The notes below the pieces were generated by a model that was given only the letters and a program-made list of their open reading frames with translations, was not told the DNA's origin and did no database searches. Both the position numbers and the translations under genes were made by a program. Below, one piece after another: positions 33,863 to 42,416 of a DNA stretch of 64,000 nt. This DNA is from Parafrigoribacterium_A soli (GTDB lineage Bacteria > Actinomycetota > Actinomycetes > Actinomycetales > Microbacteriaceae): NCBI RefSeq assembly GCF_040227235.1, contig NZ_JBELNZ010000001.1, forward strand, positions 558,001 to 622,000, read 5' to 3'. The first letter of the stretch is position 1; every line of letters begins with the position of its first letter.

Positions 33863-33928
33863 GCATAGACCTCGCGCTCGGGTGATTCCGAACCGTTCCC
33901 CACGCTCGGCGTGCCCGAAGATAGAGCG

Positions 33929-34473
33929 GTGGAAACCATCACCGTTCGCCCGATACGCGACCACGAGTGGCGCGAGGTTCGCGCGCTGCGACTGCAGGCC
34001 CTGCACGATGACGCCGCCACCATCGCCTTCGTAGACACCGTCGACGAAGCATTGTCGCGACCAGACGAGTTCTGGCAGCAGCGCACCAGTGCCGCGTCCG
34101 CAGACGCTGGGCCGGATGCGGAGGCCCGCCAGTTCGTCGCCGTCACGGAGGGCCGCGCCTGGGTCGGCACCGTAAGGTGCTCATCGAGCACGCCGGCGAG
34201 CGAGACTTCGAAGGACAGGAGGTCAAAACCTCGGGGGGAATGGTCGTCGGCGTCTATCTTGACCCGGAGTTCCGCGGCACAGGCACCATCGATCGCCTCC
34301 TCACAGGAGCACTCGCCTGGGTTGGTGAGCGCGGCCTGCACCGTGCGCGGCTCTACGTGCACTCCGATAACCTGCGCGCGCAAAGGGCCTACGAGCGGGT
34401 GGGGTTCCGCGCAACGGGCCTGACGATTGCGGGGTCGACCGGCCGCGAGAGTGAACTGGCTCGAGACCTCTGA
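33929..34473 (+). pseudogene. GNAT acetyltransferase gene with a frameshift
   Basis: Two adjoining frames encode one GNAT protein of about 181 residues. The first (from GTG 33929) gives TITVRPIRDHEWREVRALRL through FVAVTEGRAWVGTV; the second, from about 34174, continues with VLIEHAGERDFEGQEV, then GVYLDPEFRGTG (acetyl-CoA loop) and YERVGFRATG. One base appears to be missing near 34173, in the text accgtaaggtg, where ACC GTn AAG GTG would restore the frame. It is either a recent pseudogene or a sequencing error. The start could also be GTG 33911. Confidence 0.8.
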
Positions 34474-34568
34474 CCTCCTCACCGACTCGCGCCAGCGACA
34501 ACGTCACCTTCACCACGCCACCGCCAAGCGCAGCCCGCCGCGCGACCGAGTACGGAGATCGAGCTTCA

Positions 34569-35063
34569 TCAGTCGCGTGCACCCCGATAGCCGACGAGCC
34601 AGCTCGGCTCGATGCGGTACATGCGGATGTCGTCGCCCCAGGTGGTGGGATCGGTTCCGTAGTGCTTCGTCCAGTGCTCAATCGTCTCGGCCCAGTCGGC
34701 GTCGCTCGGGGTCAGCCGCACGGCCGTGCCGTGGCAGAACACAGCGAGCCGTTCACCGTCGATGTGCGCCGCGCTCACCGCAGGCCGTGCGGCGAGGTGC
34801 CGCGCCTTCGCGGCACCGCCATCCGTTCCGAAGGTCCAGCTGCCGTGCAGAAAGTGACCGTCGACGGCGCTCACGCGCGGCTCGCCCTTCGCCGTGACCG
34901 TGGCGAGGCTCAGCACCTTCATGCCGGTCAGGGAATCCACGACATCCTGCGCTCGCATGACGTGCTCGCCCGTGATGATCTCGCGAAGATGGTTCGTACC
35001 ACCTGCGCGTGACACGTCGATGAGCGCGTCCAGCGCGGCGATCTCGCCTTCGGTCTCGTACAT
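34569..35063 (-). CDS. Pyridoxamine 5'-phosphate oxidase-like flavoprotein
   Basis: A 164-residue split-barrel protein: MKVLSLATVTAKGEPRVSAVDGHFLHGSWTFGTD is the flavin-binding core of PNPOx-like proteins, followed by ARPAVSAAHIDGERLAVFCHGTAVRL. It probably binds FMN or F420; the reaction is unknown. TAGGCT (35070-35075 on the complementary strand) lies 6 nt before the ATG, so the mRNA is probably leaderless. Confidence 0.85.
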   Translation of the reverse strand: MYETEGEIAALDALIDVSRAGGTNHLREIITGEHVMRAQDVVDSLTGMKVLSLATVTAKGEPRVSAVDGHFLHGSWTFGTDGGAAKARHLAARPAVSAAHIDGERLAVFCHGTAVRLTPSDADWAETIEHWTKHYGTDPTTWGDDIRMYRIEPSWLVGYRGARD

Positions 35064-35093
35064 GACTGGAGCCTAAGCCGAGCGTCGGACATC

Positions 35094-35161
35094 GCTTCGA
35101 CAGGCTCAGCGAACGTGAGCGCTTCGACAGGCTCAGCGAACGGGTGGCTGCTCAGCGAACG
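35094..35161. repeat. Direct repeats of a GCTTCGACAGGCTCAGCGAACG unit
   Basis: Two exact 22-bp copies at 35094-35115 and 35121-35142 and a partial third (CTCAGCGAACG, to 35161), 27-30 bp apart. Sequences of this type are scattered between genes in many high-GC actinobacteria; function unknown. Confidence 0.75.
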
Positions 35162-35167
35162 CAGCGA

Positions 35168-35824
35168 CTAGCCGAGCTGCACTCCCGGCACCTGCGCGGC
35201 CGCGCGGTCGGCATCCGGAACCGTGCCCGCACCCTCGGGCACCCGGTGGTCCTTCCAGCGGCGCAGCACGCCCATCGGCAGCTCCTCCGCCACGAGGGCG
35301 AAACAGAAGTGATCGCACCACTGCCCGTTGATATGGATGTAGCGGCGCCGCAGCCCCTCGTAGCGAAACCCGAGCTTCTCGACCACCCGCAGCGACGGTG
35401 CGTTCTCCGGGCGGATACAGATCTCCATGCGGTGCAGCCCCACCTGGAAGAAGCAGTAGTCGGTCGCGAGCGCAACGGCCGTGGGCGTGACATCCTTGCC
35501 CGCAAAACGCTCTGACACCCAGTAGCCGATCGTCGCCGACGACAGCGAGCCGTAACTGATACCCGAGACGTTGAGTTGACCGGCGAGCTGCCCGTCGTAC
35601 TCGATCGCGAACGGCAGGCCGAAGCCGGCCCGAGCGTTCGCCTGAAGACCGCGGATGCCAGCTCGCACGTCGAAATTCATCGGCCCGTGCGGGTTGGTCG
35701 CCTCCCACTTGCGCAACCACCCACGGTTGTCGAGCAGCTCGCGTTCCAGCGCGCGCGCATCCCGCAGCCGGATCGGCCGGATCGTGACGCGTCCCTCGTG
35801 GAGCGTCTGAATGGGAGTTGCCAC
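35168..35824 (-). CDS. GNAT acetyltransferase (RimJ/RimL-like)
   Basis: A 218-residue N-acetyltransferase. RVTIRPIRLRDARALERELLDNRGWLRKWEATNP at the start, IGYWVSERFAGKDVTPTAVALATDYCF (acetyl-CoA site) and NAPSLRVVEKLGFRYEGLRRRYIHINGQWCDH near the end match ribosomal-protein alanine acetyltransferases. GTG 35824 follows the galU stop by 4 bp, so the two are co-transcribed, an order also seen in relatives. Confidence 0.88.
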   Translation of the reverse strand: MATPIQTLHEGRVTIRPIRLRDARALERELLDNRGWLRKWEATNPHGPMNFDVRAGIRGLQANARAGFGLPFAIEYDGQLAGQLNVSGISYGSLSSATIGYWVSERFAGKDVTPTAVALATDYCFFQVGLHRMEICIRPENAPSLRVVEKLGFRYEGLRRRYIHINGQWCDHFCFALVAEELPMGVLRRWKDHRVPEGAGTVPDADRAAAQVPGVQLG

Positions 35825-35828
35825 GTAT

Positions 35829-36722
35829 CTAGGCCAGCGTGCTCGCGAAATCCTTCAGCCACGGGCGCAGTTCCGGGCCCAGGTCGTCTCGCTCGACGGC
35901 AAGCTGCACGATCGCCTTGATGTAGTCGAGACGGTCACCGGTGTCATACCTACGGCCGCGGAAAACCACCCCGTATACGCCGCCGGCAATGGAAACGTCG
36001 GCGGCGAGCGTCTCAAGCGCATCCGTCAACTGGATCTCGTTGCCCTTGCCGGGTTCGGTCTTCTCGAGGATGTCGAAGATCTCGGGCTTCAGCACGTAGC
36101 GTCCGATGATCGCCAGGTTCGACGGAGCCTCCTCAGCGCTCGGCTTCTCGACCATTCCGGTGATGCGTACAACGTCGTCGTCGTCGGTGGCCTCGACCGT
36201 GGCGATGCCGTACAGGTGAACGAGCGAAGGGTCGACTTCGAGCAGAGCAACCACGGTGGTATCTCGCTGCGCCTGCACCTCGAGCATGCGGGAGAGCAGC
36301 ACGTCGCGACTGTCGATGATGTCGTCACCCAGAAGCACGGCGAAGGGTTCGTTACCGACGTGCATCTTCGCCCGCAGCACCGCGTGGCCGAGACCGAGCG
36401 GGTCACCCTGCCGCACGTAGTGCACCTCGGCGAGCTCGGTGGAGAAGTTGACCTTCTCGAGCTTGGCGGTATCACCCTTCTCCTCGAGTCGTGCTTCAAG
36501 TTCGCCCACCCGGTCGAAGTGGTTCTCAAGTGCCGTCTTGTTGCGGCCTGTGATCATCAGCACGTCGTTGAGGCCTGCGGCAACGGCCTCTTCGACCACA
36601 TATTGGATGGCCGGCTTGTCAACGACCGGCAGCATCTCCTTCGGCATCGCTTTCGTTGCGGGTAGAAACCGGGTGCCGAGGCCCGCGGCCGGGATTACTG
36701 CCTTCGTTATCGTGAATGCCAT
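35829..36722 (-). CDS. galU: UTP--glucose-1-phosphate uridylyltransferase
   Basis: A 297-residue enzyme that makes UDP-glucose from UTP and glucose-1-phosphate for cell-wall and trehalose synthesis. Nucleotide-binding motif VIPAAGLGTRFLPATKAMPKEMLP at the N-terminus, LGHAVLRAK, LLGDDIID and EKP with the catalytic region. Length matches bacterial GalU. TACCCT (36729-36734, complementary strand) is 6 nt before the ATG. Divergent from the folate gene at 36762. Confidence 0.95.
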   Translation of the reverse strand: MAFTITKAVIPAAGLGTRFLPATKAMPKEMLPVVDKPAIQYVVEEAVAAGLNDVLMITGRNKTALENHFDRVGELEARLEEKGDTAKLEKVNFSTELAEVHYVRQGDPLGLGHAVLRAKMHVGNEPFAVLLGDDIIDSRDVLLSRMLEVQAQRDTTVVALLEVDPSLVHLYGIATVEATDDDDVVRITGMVEKPSAEEAPSNLAIIGRYVLKPEIFDILEKTEPGKGNEIQLTDALETLAADVSIAGGVYGVVFRGRRYDTGDRLDYIKAIVQLAVERDDLGPELRPWLKDFASTLA

Positions 36723-36728
36723 ATCGCT

Positions 36729-36755
36729 AGGGTAACGGCATACCCTGCATAAGAT
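36729..36755. promoter_or_regulatory. Back-to-back leaderless promoters of galU and the folate ligase gene
   Basis: Only 39 bp separate the two start codons. TACCCT (36729-36734, minus) is 6 nt before the galU ATG; TAAGAT (36750-36755, plus) is 6 nt before the ATG at 36762. The -35 region of each must overlap the other gene's promoter. Confidence 0.6.
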
Positions 36756-36761
36756 GGCTGC

Positions 36762-37337
36762 ATGAGCGGTGACGAAGGCCACCAGAAGCGCGCCCTGCGA
36801 GCGGAGTTACGCGAGCGTCGGCGCAACATGACGTCCTCAGAACGCGAGAGCGCGACCACGGCGCTGACCGGGCACCTCGCCGAGTTGACGCGCAGGATCG
36901 GAGCGCGGTCCGTCGCGGCCTACCTGCCGACCGCCGACGAGCCAAATGTGCGCGGTTTCCTCGAATGGGCGGAGCGCGAGGGCATCCGAGTGCTCACGCC
37001 GGTCTCACGCGACGACGGTCTGCTCGACTGGGTCGTGGCGACCGGGGACGAGACCGAGGGACAGTTCGGATGGCCTGAACCCGTGGGTGAGCTGCTGGGC
37101 CCGATCGTGATCAACGATGTCGATCTGATCCTCGTGCCTGCGGCATCCGTGGACCGCACGGGAATGCGAATGGGCTGGGGTCGCGGCTACTACGACCGCA
37201 CGCTCGGTTCGATGGAGAAGTGCCCGCCGGTCTATGCTGTGATTTTCGACAGTGAGCTGGTTGACAGCGTGCCGAGCGAGGTCCACGACAAGCGGGTGAA
37301 CGGTGTTGTGACACCGAACGCGATCGTCACCTTCTAG
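36762..37337 (+). CDS. 5-formyltetrahydrofolate cyclo-ligase
   Basis: A 191-residue enzyme converting 5-formyl-THF to 5,10-methenyl-THF with ATP. N-terminal KRALRAELRERRRNM, central YLPTADEPNVRGFLEWA, and the signature GMRMGWGRGYYDRTL near residue 140 identify the family. It precedes the zinc-ribbon and mscL genes in the same direction, a conserved actinobacterial order. Confidence 0.93.
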   Translation: MSGDEGHQKRALRAELRERRRNMTSSERESATTALTGHLAELTRRIGARSVAAYLPTADEPNVRGFLEWAEREGIRVLTPVSRDDGLLDWVVATGDETEGQFGWPEPVGELLGPIVINDVDLILVPAASVDRTGMRMGWGRGYYDRTLGSMEKCPPVYAVIFDSELVDSVPSEVHDKRVNGVVTPNAIVTF

Positions 37338-37366
37338 CTTTTCCCTTTCTGCATGGAGGTTTTTTC

Positions 37367-37708
37367 GTGCCCACCTATTCGTACCGCTGTGCGAACTGCG
37401 ATTTCGCGTTCGACCAGTACCAGGCGTTCACGGATGACAGCCTCACCGTCTGCCCGAACTGCGGCCAGCCGCAGCTTCGCAAGGTCTTCAATTCCATCGG
37501 CGTGACCTTCAACGGCTCAGGGTTCTACCGCACGGACTCCCGCGCGAAGTCGAGCGACAGCGTGCCGAGTTCATCGCCTTCGAAGTCGAGCAGTTCCTCG
37601 AGTTCGACGTCATCAGGCAGCGACGGTGGCTCGAAGGCCGACAAGCCGAAGGCCGCCCCGGCGGCATCCGGCGGCGGAGTCGGCGCCGCTGGTTCCGCGA
37701 AAAAGTAG
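37367..37708 (+). CDS. FmdB-family zinc ribbon protein
   Basis: A 113-residue protein: an N-terminal zinc ribbon (PTYSYRCANCDFAF and VCPNCGQPQLRKVF, two CxxC pairs) and a low-complexity Ser/Lys tail from residue 58 on. The regulator name FmdB comes from methanotroph studies; its molecular role here is unknown. GGAGG precedes the GTG start at 37367, 30 bp after the folate gene. Confidence 0.9.
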   Translation: MPTYSYRCANCDFAFDQYQAFTDDSLTVCPNCGQPQLRKVFNSIGVTFNGSGFYRTDSRAKSSDSVPSSSPSKSSSSSSSTSSGSDGGSKADKPKAAPAASGGGVGAAGSAKK

Positions 37709-37764
37709 CTTCGGGCCGCTCCACACGTGACAATTGGTTCACTACGAGAGTAAGGACTGAGACC

Positions 37765-38214
37765 ATGCTCAAGGGATTCAAAGAGTTCATCATGCGCGGC
37801 AACGTGATCGACCTCGCTGTTGCGGTCGTCATTGGTGCCGCGTTCACCGCAATCGTCAATGCACTCGTGGAAGGTCTGATCAACCCCGCCCTCGGTGCCT
37901 TGTTCAGCGCAGACAGCCTCAAGACGGCCTGGATCGTCGACATCCCTTCGCTCTCCGGCGGCAAGCCTGCGCACCTGCTCTTCGGTGCGCTCGTCGCAGC
38001 GCTCATCCAGTTCCTCCTGGTGGCCGCGGCCGTCTACTTCGCGCTGGTCATGCCGATCAACTACATGAAGCGACGTGCCGAGGCCAAGCGCAATGCGGGT
38101 GCCTCGGATGCCGAGGTTCCGCCGGACGAGCTGCAGTTGCTCGCCGAGATCCGCGACCTGCTCGCCAAGGGCACGACGGATGCGGCATCGGACGGGAAGC
38201 ACGCGGCGCTGTGA
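37765..38214 (+). CDS. mscL: Large-conductance mechanosensitive channel
   Basis: A 149-residue channel that opens under membrane tension and releases solutes on osmotic downshock. N-terminal KGFKEFIMRGNVIDLAVAVVIGAAFTAIV (TM1 with the conserved G-rich face), periplasmic loop, TM2 LLFGALVAALIQFLLVAAAVYFALV, and the cytosolic helix with PPDELQLLAEIRDLL. AAGGA lies upstream of the ATG. The hairpin repeat at 38234 follows 20 bp after the stop. Confidence 0.95.
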   Translation: MLKGFKEFIMRGNVIDLAVAVVIGAAFTAIVNALVEGLINPALGALFSADSLKTAWIVDIPSLSGGKPAHLLFGALVAALIQFLLVAAAVYFALVMPINYMKRRAEAKRNAGASDAEVPPDELQLLAEIRDLLAKGTTDAASDGKHAAL

Positions 38215-38233
38215 CGTCGCTGGTCAAGTAGGC

Positions 38234-38299
38234 CGCGACGGCTGCCGTTTGTCGCAAGGGCGCCTGATTGCGCGGCAGCCGTCGCGACAAACGGCAGCC
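38234..38299. repeat. Compound inverted repeat after mscL
   Basis: GGCTGCCGTTTGTCGC (38240-38255) pairs exactly with GCGACAAACGGCAGCC (38284-38299). CGCGACGGCTGCCG (38234-38247) can instead pair exactly with CGGCAGCCGTCGCG (38273-38286). The two pairings exclude each other. It may terminate mscL or be a small palindromic repeat element. Confidence 0.7.
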
Positions 38300-38329
38300 C
38301 TCGGTCTAGACAAGCTCGACCGGCAGGGG

Positions 38330-38548
38330 CTAGAAGCGGTAGCCCCAGTGGGGCGGGGTGTCGCGCTTGAGGCGCTCGTCGTTCTCGTGCTCCGAGTGGC
38401 GCGGCGGTTCCTTCTGCGGAGTCGGGTCGCTGCCGGGCGCGGGCTCGGTCGTGACCCTTCGGCGCGCGCGACGGCGCGGCGAGGAGTCTGAAGCGGGAGC
38501 GTGCGGGAGGTCGGGGTCGCGCGGCTCCTCGTCGGCCGAGGGCGCCAC
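38330..38548 (-). CDS. Small disordered protein, unknown function
   Basis: A 72-residue, highly charged, proline-rich protein with no hydrophobic segment. It ends in NDERLKRDTPPHWGYRF; this tail resembles a conserved ending of short hypothetical proteins in actinobacteria. GTG 38548 follows the stop of the helicase-like gene by 3 bp, so it is probably co-transcribed. No clear ribosome-binding site. Confidence 0.5.
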   Translation of the reverse strand: MAPSADEEPRDPDLPHAPASDSSPRRRARRRVTTEPAPGSDPTPQKEPPRHSEHENDERLKRDTPPHWGYRF

Positions 38549-38551
38549 GAG

Positions 38552-41500
38552 CTAACGCTGCTGCACGATGGCGATGGGCTCGGTGATCGGGGCCGTTGAC
38601 GCACCGAGCATGGTGGTGATGCGGTCGGCCACGGCATCCGGGTCACTGAAAAGCTCGAAGGCGTGCACGCGCAGGTAGTGCCAGCCGAGGCGGCGCAGCA
38701 TGTCGGGGCGCAGCCTGAGCGATTCGCGCAGACTCGTTCCGTGCAGGAGGCTGTCGGTCTCGATGCTGAGGCACATGCCCTCGTGCGACGCGACGAGCCC
38801 GAGCTTGCCGCGGTGACCGAGCGCGACGCGAAGGCCGCGGTACTCGAGCCGCTGCGCCAGGTCGACGAGCATCGGATCGCTGTCGTCCGGGATCGGCTCG
38901 CTCGCGGTGCGCGCACCGATGTCTTCGAGCACCTCGGCGAGGGCGATCACGCCATGGTGCATCCGGTCGCGGTCAATGTCCTCCGGGGTGAAGCAGGCGA
39001 CGATCACGAGCGCGCGGCGGGCCCGAGTCATCGCGACCGCGAGCAGTCGCTCGCCCCCGGGCTTGCCGAGCGAGCCGAAGTCGGAGAGCATGCGGCCGTG
39101 CGGGGTACGGCCGAAACCGATCGAGAAGATCACGCGGTCACGGCTCTGCGCCACAGACTGCTCGATCGTCGTCACCGTGAACGGCTCCGCCCGATCGCCG
39201 AGGATGAAGTCGTTGAGCTCGGGGCGCGTCACGATCGCCGTGAGCACGGCCTGCTGCACGCGCACGGCGTGCTTGGCACTCGCGGTGATGACCATGAGCG
39301 ACTCGTGCGGGCGCTTCTCGGCGTGATCGAGCACGAGGTCGACGACGCGCTCCACCTCTGCGTCAACGCTCTCGACCGCTCCGGTCTCTAGGTCCGGCAT
39401 CCCCGACCCTGCCGCGACGTAGTCGAGGCGGATGCTCGGATGCCCGAGGAAGCTGCCAGCCCACGGGAGCGAATCGATCTTGCCCGCGTAGAAGCGGCGG
39501 TTGACGAGCTCGGCAAGGTCTTCGCCGCCCGCGCGGTAGCTGCGGGTGAGCGTGAGGGTGGGCAGCAGCGTGCCGAGGGTCGCCAGGGCCGAACCGGCGT
39601 GCAGCTCGTCGAGGAACTCATCGGTGACCTCCGCATCATCCGACTCGGTCTCGGAGATGGCGATGCTGAACGGCGCCGGAGTCTGCGTGACCGGGTCGCC
39701 GAAGACGACGGCCTGCTTTGCGCGACGAATGGCGCCCACGGTCTCGGCGAGCGTCATCGCGCCGCCATCCACGAGAATCACGGTGTCGAATCGGATGCGG
39801 TCGGTGATCGACGCGACCTCGTACGGCGAGGCGAGCCAGACCGGCGCGATCGTGCGCGAGAGGTGCGGTGCGGCCTCCTGCAGCGCTGCGGAGTCGAGGT
39901 GGTCGCCACGCAGGGCGCGCTTGAGCGCCGCCGCCTCATCCGGCCAGTCGACCAGCCCGATCTGCCAGTTCTCCGCGAGCTGCCAGCCCAGCAGGTGTGC
40001 GCTGCCCGCGGCGTGGGCCTCGTCGACGAGCCTGAAGTCGCTCTCGAGCCGGTCGAGAACGGAGGTGTTCGCACCGAGCAGTGCCCGGTCGGCCTCGAGC
40101 AGGGACTCGAGCGCCGACTGCCACCAGGCGAGTTCGAGTTCGGCGGCGACCTGATCGTCTGGCACGTGTCGCGCGGCGAGGTCGTCGAGCAGGGGGTCGA
40201 GTCGCAGTTGCTGCAGTGTGGTGCGAAGGATGCTGCGCTCCTGCAGGTTGTGCAGCACCTCCGAGTCCGCGGCGAGACCCTCGACCTTGCGCAACAGTTG
40301 CGCGATGGGCAGGTGGATGAGCTGCGCCTGCTGATCGGTTACGCCGAGCGGCTCGTCGAGGCTCGTGAGATCCTGCGACACCTGCTGGTACGCGACCTGC
40401 ACGTCCGCGATGCCGACCGGCACCTCGGGTCCGACGCCCGCGGCGACGAAACGCTGCCACAGCATCCGCTGGTGTTGGATGCGCACGAGCGATTCGTTCA
40501 CGTCGCTCACGTGCACGCCGGGTCGGATGTACTCACGTGCGAGTTTCTTGAGCCTGCGACGGTTCGCGCTCGACATCTCTGGCGCGTCTTTGCGGGGCGA
40601 GGTGGCGGCGATGAGCTCGCTCAGCGAGCGGTCGAAGACCACGGGCAGGAAGCGATCGAGGGTGTCGCGGATGTCGATGAGCAGTCGCAGGTACACGCCG
40701 AGTTCGAAGATGTTCTCGAACGGTCGCATGCGCGTGCGGTCGATGAGCACGTTGGCACGTTCGAGCAGCGCGGGAAGGTCTGTGGTGTGCAGCCGCTTGG
40801 CGAGCTGGTGCGCGCCCATCGCGTCGTCGCTACTGGCGAAGTTCGCGCGGTACCAGGGAGAATCCGCTGGGCCGTACTTGAACTCGCCGAGGGTTGCCGC
40901 CTTCACGATCGCTTCCGCGGCGCGGCTGCGATCGCGCGCCAGGAACTCCACGGAACTGCGGTCGAGTCGCGCCGTCGTTGCCGGAGGTTTCGGCAGCAGC
41001 GCGAGGCGCGAGAGCTCGGTGACGCAGTCGAGCACGGAGACCCCGAGGTCTGGGTCCTGGCGCACGATGGCACCGCGGTAGTCGACGAGCACCTTGCGCA
41101 GTCGCACGAGGGCGTCATCGACCTCGGTGAGCTGCGGCTGCACGGCCTTCTCGTTGCGACCGATCGAGCGGATGAGGTCGCGCCTGAGCGAGGCCGGTGC
41201 GACCGCGAAGCCGCCCAGTCCGACGTCGCCGAACCGCTGAGCGATGCCGGCGAGAGCCGCGCGACGCGGGCCGACGACGAGCACGCGCTTGTTCTGCGAG
41301 ACAAGGCAGCCGATCGCGTTGACGATGGTCTGGGTGCCTCCCGTGCCCGGAAGCGTCTTCACGACTACCGAATTTCCGGCCGCAATCTGGGCGACAACGT
41401 TCTCCTGCTCGGCGTCCGCGTCGAGGAGCAGGGTGTCGGTCTCCGGCGTGCGCTGGTCCGGGTGCTGCGGCTCGACCGGTGCGTAGCCCTCCTGCACGGC

Positions 41501-42310
41501 CCACTTCGCCGACGCGTTTCCCGCGAGCGCATCGAGCACCGGGTGCTCGAGTTGCGCGGCATCCGTGTGCATCGCTGGGGCGACATCCGCAAAGGAGGAG
41601 ACGACCAGTCGGGGCTGAACGCTGAACCACTGCAGGTGTGCGGTCAGTCCGCGCAGTCGGTCGATGACGGGGTTCGGCTTGAACGAGCCGTCCTGCTCCG
41701 CGAGCGCCACAAAAGCGTCTGCGTCGAGCTCGATCTGGAACTGCTCCTTGAGCGCGCTGGCAAGTCCCGGGTTGAGGAAGGGGGCGCCCCGCAGCTTCAC
41801 CTTGAAGTCACGGCCGTAACGACGGATGGCGAGCGGACGCAGCAGCACCGGCGCCCGGTATTCGACGTCGTCGTGCTGCCATTCTGCGATGCCAATGCCC
41901 AGGTGGATGGCATCGATGCCGCGCGCCGTGGCGAGTTCGAGCCCCTTCGAGGCGATCTCCCCGGCAGCGATCTTGGCGGCCCTGAGCGCGAGGTCGTCGC
42001 GGATGAGGCTCGAGAGCAGGGTGGTCTTGCCCGTGATGAACTGCGCGAGCCCACCCGGATGCGTTGCGCTGAGTTCGATGCGCGTGCGAGGGGTGTCGAC
42101 GAAGTGCAGCAGCGGCGAGGTGCCACCGATGGCGGCGAGCTGGTCGCGCCAGCTCTGCCTGATCGGGTCGGCCACATTAGCCGCCGTGAAGTTCGGATCC
42201 CCGAGACTGAGTGCGTGTGGTGCTGTCACCTGATGCTCCGCGTGGGCAGCGTTGTTCTCGGACCCCGGTAGATCGTCTTCCGGTACACGTTGTCTATCCG
42301 CACGCCACAC
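38552..42310 (-). CDS. Helicase-like SF1 protein with degenerate Walker motifs and REase-like C-terminus
   Basis: A 1252-residue protein built like Upf1/Dna2-type SF1 helicases followed by a C-terminal REase-like (MTES_1575 type) domain. Helicase motifs keep their order: TLPGTGGTQTI (I), VILVDGGAM (II), VFGDPVTQTP (III), LTRSYRA (IV), TVTTIEQSVAQSRDRVIFS (V), AVAMTRARR (VI). In motif I the lysine is Gly325 and in motif II the glutamate is Gly849, so ATP hydrolysis is doubtful. The C-terminal domain has SIETDS, LRESLRLRPDMLRRLGW and RVHAFELFSDP. GTG 42310 has TAAGGT 6 nt upstream; GTG 42229 with GGAG is an alternative start. Confidence 0.8.
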   Translation of the reverse strand: MWRADRQRVPEDDLPGSENNAAHAEHQVTAPHALSLGDPNFTAANVADPIRQSWRDQLAAIGGTSPLLHFVDTPRTRIELSATHPGGLAQFITGKTTLLSSLIRDDLALRAAKIAAGEIASKGLELATARGIDAIHLGIGIAEWQHDDVEYRAPVLLRPLAIRRYGRDFKVKLRGAPFLNPGLASALKEQFQIELDADAFVALAEQDGSFKPNPVIDRLRGLTAHLQWFSVQPRLVVSSFADVAPAMHTDAAQLEHPVLDALAGNASAKWAVQEGYAPVEPQHPDQRTPETDTLLLDADAEQENVVAQIAAGNSVVVKTLPGTGGTQTIVNAIGCLVSQNKRVLVVGPRRAALAGIAQRFGDVGLGGFAVAPASLRRDLIRSIGRNEKAVQPQLTEVDDALVRLRKVLVDYRGAIVRQDPDLGVSVLDCVTELSRLALLPKPPATTARLDRSSVEFLARDRSRAAEAIVKAATLGEFKYGPADSPWYRANFASSDDAMGAHQLAKRLHTTDLPALLERANVLIDRTRMRPFENIFELGVYLRLLIDIRDTLDRFLPVVFDRSLSELIAATSPRKDAPEMSSANRRRLKKLAREYIRPGVHVSDVNESLVRIQHQRMLWQRFVAAGVGPEVPVGIADVQVAYQQVSQDLTSLDEPLGVTDQQAQLIHLPIAQLLRKVEGLAADSEVLHNLQERSILRTTLQQLRLDPLLDDLAARHVPDDQVAAELELAWWQSALESLLEADRALLGANTSVLDRLESDFRLVDEAHAAGSAHLLGWQLAENWQIGLVDWPDEAAALKRALRGDHLDSAALQEAAPHLSRTIAPVWLASPYEVASITDRIRFDTVILVDGGAMTLAETVGAIRRAKQAVVFGDPVTQTPAPFSIAISETESDDAEVTDEFLDELHAGSALATLGTLLPTLTLTRSYRAGGEDLAELVNRRFYAGKIDSLPWAGSFLGHPSIRLDYVAAGSGMPDLETGAVESVDAEVERVVDLVLDHAEKRPHESLMVITASAKHAVRVQQAVLTAIVTRPELNDFILGDRAEPFTVTTIEQSVAQSRDRVIFSIGFGRTPHGRMLSDFGSLGKPGGERLLAVAMTRARRALVIVACFTPEDIDRDRMHHGVIALAEVLEDIGARTASEPIPDDSDPMLVDLAQRLEYRGLRVALGHRGKLGLVASHEGMCLSIETDSLLHGTSLRESLRLRPDMLRRLGWHYLRVHAFELFSDPDAVADRITTMLGASTAPITEPIAIVQQR

Positions 42311-42416
42311 ACCGTTACCTTAAAGGTGCAGCCTTGTATTTGCCGGGATGCGCGCGGGGTTTCGCGGATAGTGCCCGTGCAGCGGCTGCGATGCCCGCTC
42401 TCGTAAACTACGGCCC

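Noticed and set aside
39440..42271. A plus-strand open frame of 943 codons opposite the helicase-like gene
   Set aside because: Its product is Arg/Glu/Val-rich with no domain, as expected from reading the complement of a GC-rich gene. The minus-strand frame has clear helicase motifs.
42227..42310. Helicase-like gene starting at GTG 42229 with GGAG upstream
   Set aside because: Possible, but the upstream GTG at 42310 has the TAAGGT box at the 6-nt gap seen before many other genes here; kept only as an alternative start.
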